The notes below the pieces were generated by a model. That model was not told where the DNA came from and ran no database searches. It saw only the letters and a program-made list of their open reading frames with translations. 58,474 nucleotides of DNA from DATKQD01 sp050695655 (GTDB lineage Bacteria > Chloroflexota > JAJPGV01), in assembly GCA_050695655.1 (NCBI GenBank), contig JBOGTU010000166.1, forward strand, positions 1-58,474. The letters run 5' to 3'. Shown here one piece after another: positions 17,896 to 24,258 of the stretch. The translations under genes were made by a program, and so were the position numbers. Position 1 is the first letter of the stretch, and every line of letters begins with the position of its first letter.

Positions 17896-18569
17896 TCCAG
17901 CGGCATCCACAGCTGGTAGCCGGTGCCGCGTATGGTCCGCAGCAGCGGCTGCTGGCGCGAATCGCCCAGCTTGCGGCGCAGGTAGCGCACGTACACGTCC
18001 ACAATGTTGGACATGGCCACAAAGTTGTAGTCCCACACGTGTTCGGCAATTTGCGTGCGGGTGAGCACGCGGTTGGGATGCCGCACGAAATACTCCAGCA
18101 GCGCGTACTCCTTGCTGGTCAGCTCCACCGCGCTGCCGGCACGGCTCACCTGGTGCGTCACCGTGTTGACCTCCAGGTCGCCCACCCGCAGCACTGGATC
18201 CTTGGACAGCGTGTCCCGCCGGAGCAGGGCGCGCACCCGCGCCAGCAGCTCGCGAAAGGCAAACGGCTTGGTGAGGTAATCGTCGGCCCCGGCGTCCAGC
18301 CCGGCTACGCGGTCGTCCACCGCGTCACGCGCGGTGAGCATGAGCACCGGCACGTTGCGCCGCTCGGCCCGCAATCGGCGGCACACCTCCAGGCCGTCGA
18401 TCCGCGGCAGCATGACATCGAGCACGATCAGGTCGTAAGGCTCGATTTGCGCCAGCGCCAGGCCATCCTCGCCATCGTAGGCCAGGTCCACGGCGTAGCC
18501 GTGCTCCTCCAGGCCGCGCCGCAGCACACCCGCCAGCTTGTGCTCGTCTTCCACCACGAGAATGCGCAT
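17892..18569 (-). CDS. OmpR/PhoB-family response regulator (second two-component system)
   Basis: 225 residues: receiver with phosphoacceptor Asp51 (LIVLDVMLPRIDG) and Lys in YLTKPF, then a winged helix with LTSKEYALLEYF and the ending TIRGTGYQLW. The ATG at 18569 has GGAG 6 bases upstream; a GTG one codon earlier is possible but too close to the ribosome site. The kinase overlaps its end by 4 bases. Two kinds of 11-bp direct repeat (CATTAAG at 18634, TTCA-type at 18693) lie in its 220-base divergent upstream region, so autoregulation and control of fliW are plausible (inference). Confidence 0.93.
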   Translation of the reverse strand: MRILVVEDEHKLAGVLRRGLEEHGYAVDLAYDGEDGLALAQIEPYDLIVLDVMLPRIDGLEVCRRLRAERRNVPVLMLTARDAVDDRVAGLDAGADDYLTKPFAFRELLARVRALLRRDTLSKDPVLRVGDLEVNTVTHQVSRAGSAVELTSKEYALLEYFVRHPNRVLTRTQIAEHVWDYNFVAMSNIVDVYVRYLRRKLGDSRQQPLLRTIRGTGYQLWMPLE

Positions 18570-18633
18570 CACTCGCTCCGCTGCAAGTTTGGCCGCTCGA
18601 TAGGTCTCATGGAGACTTCGTATAGCCGCTGCG

Positions 18634-18651
18634 CATTAAGGCGCCATTAAG
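18634..18651. promoter_or_regulatory. CATTAAG direct repeat with 11-bp spacing
   Basis: CATTAAG occurs at 18634-18640 and again at 18645-18651, start to start 11 bases. It lies 65-82 bases upstream of the minus-strand response regulator. Tandem sites with this spacing suit OmpR-family dimers, so this may be the regulator's own operator. Inference only. Confidence 0.4.
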
Positions 18652-18692
18652 CGCGGCCATCACCCACCGGATACGGCAGCTCATGAGACCGC

Positions 18693-18725
18693 GCTCATGG
18701 TGAATTCATCCACCGTTCATCTTCA
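18693..18725 (+). promoter_or_regulatory. Triple 11-bp direct repeat upstream of fliW, PHO-box-like
   Basis: Half-sites GCTCA (18693), ATTCA (18704) and GTTCA (18715) are spaced exactly 11 bases apart. Aligned without gaps to the site at 15817-15849, 22 of 33 bases are identical and the order GCTCA, RTTCA, RTTCA is the same. It ends 64 bases before the GTG of fliW, almost the same distance as in the other copy. A TAGCTT box 22 bases downstream could be the -10. Confidence 0.6.
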
Positions 18726-18789
18726 ACCAGCAGGCTGGGCGAGCGCGTAGCTTTGGGCATGATTGGGACCGTTTGCATTGGGGAGCCTC

Positions 18790-19248
18790 GTGGCCGGCCG
18801 TCGAGCTGACGCGGCCGGCCAGGCGACTGATGCCTCGGAACCGAGCCGGCGCCCGGTTCGCTTTCCAGAGGGGCTGATTGGGCTGCCGGAGCTGATCGAG
18901 TTCGCGCTGATCGACCACCTGCTGAGCCAGCCGCTGCGCCTTCTACAATCAATCACATCGCCGCGCTTCGTCTTTGTGCTCATCAACGCCTTCAGCATCT
19001 GCCCGGAGTATGCCCTGGAATTGTCCGACGAGGATGCGGCGGCCCTTCAGGCGTGCTCGGCGGCAGACCTGCTGGTGCTGGCGGTGGTCAACCTGCCAGA
19101 GGGCGAACCTGCCACCGCCAACCTGCTCTCGCCACTGATCATCAACGTGCGCGCCGGCCTCGGCAAGCAGGTGCTGCTCGCCGGCAGCGGCTATTCCATC
19201 CACTACCGCTTCCTGAAGGGAGACCAGGCTGGCGAGGCGCCAGCGTGA
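18790..19248 (+). CDS. fliW: FliW-like protein (CsrA antagonist family)
   Basis: About 152 residues. The body (FPEGLIGLPELIEFALID, LQSITSPRFVFVLIN, ALELSDEDAAAL, NLLSPLIINVRAGLGKQVLL) matches FliW throughout. In bacteria with flagella FliW binds CsrA and relieves its repression of flagellin mRNA, and also chaperones flagellin. No flagellin, CsrA or flagellar gene is in this window. The GTG at 18790 has GGGGAG just upstream; a TTG at 18763 is the alternative. It is followed after 24 bases, in the same frame, by a methyltransferase gene, probably co-transcribed. It lies behind the triple repeat at 18693. Confidence 0.85.
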   Translation: MAGRRADAAGQATDASEPSRRPVRFPEGLIGLPELIEFALIDHLLSQPLRLLQSITSPRFVFVLINAFSICPEYALELSDEDAAALQACSAADLLVLAVVNLPEGEPATANLLSPLIINVRAGLGKQVLLAGSGYSIHYRFLKGDQAGEAPA

Positions 19249-19272
19249 TCGCGTTCCAGCCGAGCGTTCCCC

Positions 19273-20148
19273 TTGCCCTCTAACTGGCGTTACCCGGAAC
19301 AGGGGATTATTCCTGCGCCGTACCACCACACCATGCTGGCGGACAAGAACCGCTGCGACGCCTTTCGGCGCGCCATCGATCGCAAGGTCGCGCCCAATCA
19401 CACCGTCTTCGAAGCAGGCGCGGGCACGGGCATCCTGTCGTATTTCGCGGCCCAGCGCGCGCGCCAGGTGTACGCGGTGGAGGCCGACCCTGAGGTGGCC
19501 GCGCTGGGCCAGGCGCTCATCCAGCGCAATGGCCTGGGCGGGCGCGTGGTGTACCGCCAGGGGCTGGCTCAGGCCGAGCTGCCACCGGAGCCGGTGGATG
19601 TGATTGTGTGCGAGATGATGCACGTGGCCCTGGCAGTGGAGCAGCAGCTGCCGGTGATGAACGCGATCCACCGCGAGCTGGCGGGCCGCTACCCGAACCA
19701 CCCCTACGCCGTCATCCCCGAAGCCGCGGTCAACTACTGCCAGCTGGTGCAGGTGGACTTCTCATACTACGGCTTTCAGGCGCCCTTCATGAAGCTGGCC
19801 AGCCCCTATGTGGCCGACAGCACGGTGGCGCCCCTGTCGCCCCTGTCGCGCTACCTGGATGTGAACTTCGGGCTGCCGGCTGAGGAGCACATCGCCGCCA
19901 GCTGCCGGCTTGAGGTCGATGCCCCTGGTCAGCTGAACGCGATCCGCATTCTCACGCAAGCCGTGCTCTCCCTTGATGCCAGTCTACCCGCGCCGGAGCG
20001 ACTGATCGATTGGTACTTGCACTACCTGCTCGTGCCGCTGCCCAATCCACTGCTGGTTCAGCCCGGCGCCGCCTTCAGCGTGGAGCTGGACTACGACGCC
20101 GGCTGTCCCCTGGACGCGCTGAAGTTGGCCGTCCACCCAGCTCAGTAG
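19273..20148 (+). CDS. Protein-arginine-methyltransferase-like SAM methyltransferase
   Basis: 291 residues. SAM motif I is EAGAGTGILSYFAA and post-I is VYAVEADP, both closely PRMT-like. Before them, YHHTMLADKNRCDAFRRAI matches the PRMT helix HxxMLxDxxRxxxY. The double-E loop is present as CEMMHVALAVE, with two Glu nine residues apart as in PRMT1. Near the C-terminus, LIDWYLHYLLVPLPNPL aligns with the PRMT THW-loop region, but His is replaced by Asp. Classical PRMTs methylate protein arginines; here the substrate is unknown. TTG at 19273 is the earliest possible start, since the fliW stop is in the same frame. The 3' end overlaps the convergent PhnD-like gene by 7 bases. Confidence 0.75.
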   Translation: MPSNWRYPEQGIIPAPYHHTMLADKNRCDAFRRAIDRKVAPNHTVFEAGAGTGILSYFAAQRARQVYAVEADPEVAALGQALIQRNGLGGRVVYRQGLAQAELPPEPVDVIVCEMMHVALAVEQQLPVMNAIHRELAGRYPNHPYAVIPEAAVNYCQLVQVDFSYYGFQAPFMKLASPYVADSTVAPLSPLSRYLDVNFGLPAEEHIAASCRLEVDAPGQLNAIRILTQAVLSLDASLPAPERLIDWYLHYLLVPLPNPLLVQPGAAFSVELDYDAGCPLDALKLAVHPAQ

Positions 20149-21008
20149 GGGATCAGCCGGCCCGACTCGTCCGCTACGACACCAGGCGGCTGGAGTGCAC
20201 CGGGGGCGGTGAGCGCGGCGGCGTAGGCGAGGTAATCCTGCTCGGCCACGGGGGCGAAGCCGAGCAGGCCTACGCCAGCGAGCTCTTGCCGCTGCGCTTC
20301 GCTGACCGGTAGGCACAACAGTGCTTGGGCAATGGCCCGCTTGAGCGCTGAGCTGAGATCGGCGCGAAAAACCGCTGGCTGCACCGGATACGGGCCCCAC
20401 GACGTCAGGACGCGGAGGCCCGCCAGCGATTCCGGGCGCTGCTGCCGCAGCCACAGCCAGGTGTTGGAGTCCACCGCGGCCGCGCTCGCCTCGCCCTGGG
20501 CCACCAGCCGCAGCGAAGCCAGGTGCGAGCCCGACTGCACCAGCGATGCAAAGAAGTCGCGGCTCTCGCCCAAGCTGGCCAGCTCGAGCAGCAGGCAGTA
20601 CCAGCCGCTGAGCGACACTTCATCGTTATAGGCCCAACACCCGCTGCGCAGGTCCTGAAAGCGCCGCGCGGGGTTGTCCTGGCGCACGACAACGTGGGTG
20701 AAGTAGACCGGCCGGCCGGCGTTGCGTGGATCGTCGAACAGGGGCGCCGCGGGAACGAGATCCACACTCGGGGGCAATTCCGAGCGCAGGCGCAGGTAGC
20801 TGGGCGCGCACATGAAGGCCAGGTCCGCTTCGCCCCGCCGCAGAGGGTTGGGGCCACCGACTGGCGGGCCCGACGTCGCGCTGTCGAAGCGGGTGGTTAC
20901 CGGCAGGCCAAGCTGCCGCTGCAAATGTTCTGCCAGCAGCAGGAACAGGCGCTCGGGCAGGCTGGGCGCGAGGTACGAGAGAACACGTAGCCCGCTCGGC
21001 TCAGCCAT
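20142..21008 (-). CDS. PhnD/SsuA-like phosphate/phosphonate-type binding protein, no signal peptide
   Basis: 288 residues of the PhnD-like periplasmic-binding fold: LRRGEADLAFMCAPSYL, PVYFTHVVVRQDNP, WAYNDEVSLSGWYC, SGSHLASLRLVAQGEASAAAVDSNTW are the usual blocks. The N-terminus (MAEPSGLRVLSYLAPSLPERLF) enters the first beta strand directly with no signal peptide or lipobox, so it is predicted cytoplasmic, or else exported in an unusual way. A CATAAT box lies 8 bases before the ATG. No ABC permease or ATPase is adjacent. Signal-less homologues may act as cytoplasmic ligand sensors (inference). Confidence 0.8.
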   Translation of the reverse strand: MAEPSGLRVLSYLAPSLPERLFLLLAEHLQRQLGLPVTTRFDSATSGPPVGGPNPLRRGEADLAFMCAPSYLRLRSELPPSVDLVPAAPLFDDPRNAGRPVYFTHVVVRQDNPARRFQDLRSGCWAYNDEVSLSGWYCLLLELASLGESRDFFASLVQSGSHLASLRLVAQGEASAAAVDSNTWLWLRQQRPESLAGLRVLTSWGPYPVQPAVFRADLSSALKRAIAQALLCLPVSEAQRQELAGVGLLGFAPVAEQDYLAYAAALTAPGALQPPGVVADESGRLIPY

Positions 21009-21081
21009 GTGGAAGCATTATGGCAAGTCTGGCCGCGGGCCGAACCCAGGTGCGCTGTTGGCGCTGATAGCCCCGCGGCAC

Positions 21082-21156
21082 ATGCAGCGCGGCAGCGCGG
21101 CCCTGGCGGAGCCTGCCTTCGACGTGGTGATTGTGGGCGGCGGCATCAATGGCGCT
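21082..21156 (+). pseudogene. glpD: Remnant of glycerol-3-phosphate dehydrogenase N-terminus
   Basis: The 25 codons from the ATG at 21082 end in FDVVIVGGGINGA, the FAD-binding start of GlpD-type dehydrogenases. Homology stops at 21156, and 15 bases later the 3' end of the minus-strand vapC begins. The rest of the gene, normally over 500 codons, is absent. Arrival of the toxin-antitoxin cassette with deletion of glpD is the simplest reading. Confidence 0.6.
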
Positions 21157-21171
21157 GAGTCTATGCCTGGC

Positions 21172-21597
21172 CTAAGCCAGCGGATTTTGCCAGCGGATTT
21201 CGTCGAAGCGCGCAAAATCGGTATCCGAAGACATCAGCACCAGGCCGTGCTCAATAGCGAGAGCCGCTAGTTGAGCGTCCGGAATAAGATTCCCGGTAAG
21301 CCGGTGTCGTGTGACGAGCCCGCTCAGCACCGTTGCCGTACGTTCCGTTGCCGAGGGTATCCAGACCGGGGCGGCATTCAGCCAGGTATCGACGTAGGCC
21401 ATAGCTTCGGCGGCGCTCAGCGGGTTGGTGGTTACCCGAGGGTGTGTGCTGATGCGCAGGAACGCCCCGATCGTCTGCCACGGCAGCGCCACCCGTTGGT
21501 CCCCGTCCAGAATCTGCTGCAACCAGGCCGCCGCCGCGCGGTTCAGCGGGCTCAGAGCATCGACCGCGTACAGAAGCAGATTGGCATCGACGAGCAT
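21172..21597 (-). CDS. vapC: VapC-type PIN-domain toxin
   Basis: 141-residue PIN ribonuclease. Acidic residues expected at the active site are in MLVDANLLLYAVD (Asp4), the Asp/Glu in PDAQLAALAIEHG, and SSDTDF near the C-terminus. Toxins of this family cut RNA, often tRNA or rRNA, unless held by VapB. The ATG at 21597 overlaps the antitoxin stop (TGATG) with GAGG just upstream; a GTG one codon earlier is possible. The pair lies directly against the glpD remnant. Confidence 0.9.
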   Translation of the reverse strand: MLVDANLLLYAVDALSPLNRAAAAWLQQILDGDQRVALPWQTIGAFLRISTHPRVTTNPLSAAEAMAYVDTWLNAAPVWIPSATERTATVLSGLVTRHRLTGNLIPDAQLAALAIEHGLVLMSSDTDFARFDEIRWQNPLA

Positions 21598-21818
21598 CAC
21601 GCCTCGTCCAGCAGATCGAGGACCTCGCCGATATTACTGACGTCGACCTTGATCCCCAGGCGAGCCGTCCGATGCCGATACGGCGGGCGCTTGTCAGGCT
21701 TGGCAAGACCGGCGCGTATCAGCCGGTTCACCGCCGCACTCATTCCAAGGCCTTGCTCTCGTCGCACCTGCTCCACGGCAGCAGTGACATCCTCATCCAA
21801 CTTCAGCGTTGTACGCAT
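21597..21818 (-). CDS. vapB: VapB-type ribbon-helix-helix antitoxin
   Basis: 73 residues. MRTTLKLDEDVTAAVEQVRREQGLGMSAAVNRLIRAGL is a ribbon-helix-helix DNA-binding domain; the C-terminal VSNIGEVLDLLDEA would wrap the toxin. It precedes vapC in the same operon with a 1-base overlap. TAGATT (minus strand, 21825-21830) lies 6 bases before the ATG with no Shine-Dalgarno, so the message is probably leaderless and self-repressed by VapBC. Confidence 0.9.
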   Translation of the reverse strand: MRTTLKLDEDVTAAVEQVRREQGLGMSAAVNRLIRAGLAKPDKRPPYRHRTARLGIKVDVSNIGEVLDLLDEA

Positions 21819-22018
21819 GCGACTAATCTAGCATCATGATGCCGAGCCGTGTGCTCGCTCTCGCCGGTGAGAACCGCGCCCCCCAGCCACTGTGGGCACC
21901 CTCCCGGCACGATGGGGCTCGCCACAGCAGCCTTGGAGGCGCTGAGCTCGGGCGCGGGCCGGCATTTCACACAGGACACGGCGGCGAAAGGAAAGGCCGT
22001 TCGGCGGCCCGGAGGATA

Positions 22019-24256
22019 ATGCTTGGCATGGCAAGTGTGATTGGTGTTTCCGTACCACGAGTTGAAGGTCTGCAGAAAGTCACCGGGGCCGGCGGCTACA
22101 CGGCCGACGTGCTGCTGCCGGGAACGTTGTGGGGGAAGGTGCTGCGCAGCATCGAGCCCCACGCCCGGCTCCTCAAAGTCGATGCCTCGCGCGCACGCTC
22201 CCTGCCAGGCGTGCGGGCGGTGTTGACCGGCGCGGACCTGGGCCTGGTGATGTCCGGCACCTTCCTGCGCGATTGGCCGGTGCTGGCCGTGGACCGCGTG
22301 CGGCTTGTGGGAGACCCTATCGCGGTCGTGGCCGCCGACGAGCCGGATGTGGCGGAAGCCGCGCTGGACATGATCGACGTGGAGTACGAGTCGCTGCCGG
22401 CGGTATTCGATCCCGTAGCTGCGCTGGCGGCCGATGCGCCAATACTGCACCCTGATCGCCTCTCCTACGCGGGCGGGCCGGCCGAGGCGCCGAAGCACCT
22501 GAACATGCAAGGTCAATCCGGCTTCAGCAAAGGTGACGTGGAGCAGGGCTTCGCCGAGTCTGACCGCGTCTTTGAGAACGAGTTTGTGGTGGGGCGCCAG
22601 CACCAGGGCTACCTGGAGCCGCGCGCCTGCCTGGTGAACATCGAGGACGACGGCACGGTGCGGGTATGGTCCACCACTAAGGCGCGCTACCGCCTGCGCA
22701 ATCTGCTCGCCAGCTTGTTTGACCTCGATCAAGTGAAGGTGGTGCTGGAGCCGGTCAACCTGGGAGGCGATTTTGGCGGCAAAGGGGCCATTGGCCACGA
22801 ACCGCTGGCCTACGCCCTGGCCAAGGCCACTGGGCGCCCGGTGCGGATCATTCGCAGCTATGCGGAGGAGCTTATGACCGGCAATCCGCGCCACGGCTTC
22901 GTGATTCGCACCAAAACCGGCGTGAAGCACGATGGTACCCTCGTGGCCCGCCAGGTCGAAATGTTCATTGACGGAGGAGCATACTGCGCCCCTAAAGCCA
23001 GCCCAACACTGACCATCCCATCCGTGATGCGGGTGATGGGCCCCTACCGAATTCCGCACACCAAGCTGGAAGCCCACTTCGCCTACACCAACAATCCGCC
23101 CGGCGGCAGCATGCGCGCACCAGGCCAGCCGCAAGTAGTGTTCGCCGGCGAGTCCGAAATGGACATCATCGCTCGGGGGCTGGGCCTGGACCCGCTCGAG
23201 TTCCGACTCAAGAACGTGCTGAATGACGGCGAAGAGTGGCCCAACGGCACACGATACGAGCAGGTACCGTCACGCGCGGCGTTAGAACTGGCCCGAGGGG
23301 CCTCGCACTGGGACAAGCCACTGCCGCCCTGGCAGGGCCGCGGGATTGCCATCACCGAGCGCGGCATCGGCAGCGGGCCGACAGGTGTGGAGCTCACTTT
23401 GCACGAGGATGGCCACGCCACGGCCATGAACGGCACCCCGGACATGGGGGCCGGGGCGTATACGGTACTGCGCCAGATAGTGGCCGATCAGTTGCACCTG
23501 CCGTTGGAGGCGGTCACGGTGATGACCGGCAACACCAATCAAACCCTCATGGACTCGGGCACCGGTGGCAGCAAGTCCACCTACAGCCTGACCGCGGCGG
23601 CTATGGCTTGCGCCGTCCCCTTGAACGAGGCGCTGGCCAAGCTGGCCGCGGAACAGTTGGAATGCGCCGTGGATGACCTGGAGCCTACCGACAGCGGCTA
23701 CCAGGTAAAGGGCTCTCCCTCACGTGTAGTGCCAACCACGCGGCTGATTGCCGAGGCGGTGGCCCGAAGCGGCGGCCCGCTGCGCTCGCAATCGCCGGGG
23801 CCGGAGAAGGCGGCCTCGGAGATCAGTGCCCAGGTGGTGGTGGCCGAGGTTGAGGTCGATCCGGAGACCGGGCAGGTGAAGCCTCTGCGCCTCATCCTGG
23901 CCAATGACGTGGGCACACAAATCAATCCGCGGCTGCTGGAGGGCCAAATCGAAGGGGGCGCGATCCAGGGCCTGGGCATGGCCTTAATGGAGAACCTGCT
24001 GGGCCCGGGGGGCCGGGCCGAAACCTTCAACCTGGGCGACTACAAGATGCCGCTGATGGCTGACGTACCGGAACTCGTGAACGTCTACCTGGAGGGCATG
24101 GCTGGCCCGCTGGCCTACCAGGCCAAAGCCGTGGGTGAGCACGCCGTGATCCCCATGGGCGCGGCCATCGCCAATGCCGTGGCCGCCGCGACTGGTGTGC
24201 GCGTCCGGGCCATGCCGCTGTCCGCCGAGCAGGTGCTGGCCGGTTTGCGCCAGTAG
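22019..24256 (+). CDS. Xanthine dehydrogenase-family molybdopterin-binding subunit (orphan)
   Basis: About 745 residues; the large catalytic subunit type of the xanthine oxidase/CO dehydrogenase family. The a/b-hammerhead domain begins IGVSVPRVEGLQKVTGAGGY. Cofactor-domain landmarks are RQHQGYLEP, GGDFGGKG, PPGGSMRAPGQP, DMGAGAYTVL and the catalytic Glu in AVGEHAVIP. The substrate (purine, aldehyde or aromatic) cannot be inferred. No FAD or [2Fe-2S] subunit gene flanks it, so partners must be encoded elsewhere. Start is uncertain: ATG 22019 has GGAGG very close, while ATG 22028 lies 7 bases after GATAAT and may be leaderless. It is convergent with the peptidase gene, stops 2 bases apart. Confidence 0.88.
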   Translation: MLGMASVIGVSVPRVEGLQKVTGAGGYTADVLLPGTLWGKVLRSIEPHARLLKVDASRARSLPGVRAVLTGADLGLVMSGTFLRDWPVLAVDRVRLVGDPIAVVAADEPDVAEAALDMIDVEYESLPAVFDPVAALAADAPILHPDRLSYAGGPAEAPKHLNMQGQSGFSKGDVEQGFAESDRVFENEFVVGRQHQGYLEPRACLVNIEDDGTVRVWSTTKARYRLRNLLASLFDLDQVKVVLEPVNLGGDFGGKGAIGHEPLAYALAKATGRPVRIIRSYAEELMTGNPRHGFVIRTKTGVKHDGTLVARQVEMFIDGGAYCAPKASPTLTIPSVMRVMGPYRIPHTKLEAHFAYTNNPPGGSMRAPGQPQVVFAGESEMDIIARGLGLDPLEFRLKNVLNDGEEWPNGTRYEQVPSRAALELARGASHWDKPLPPWQGRGIAITERGIGSGPTGVELTLHEDGHATAMNGTPDMGAGAYTVLRQIVADQLHLPLEAVTVMTGNTNQTLMDSGTGGSKSTYSLTAAAMACAVPLNEALAKLAAEQLECAVDDLEPTDSGYQVKGSPSRVVPTTRLIAEAVARSGGPLRSQSPGPEKAASEISAQVVVAEVEVDPETGQVKPLRLILANDVGTQINPRLLEGQIEGGAIQGLGMALMENLLGPGGRAETFNLGDYKMPLMADVPELVNVYLEGMAGPLAYQAKAVGEHAVIPMGAAIANAVAAATGVRVRAMPLSAEQVLAGLRQ

Positions 24257-24258
24257 AG

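Noticed and set aside
18585..18595. An AAGTTTGGCCG match to the end of the dispersed repeat
   Set aside because: Only the 11-base end matches; neither the inner sequence nor the other end is present, so it is not counted as a third copy.
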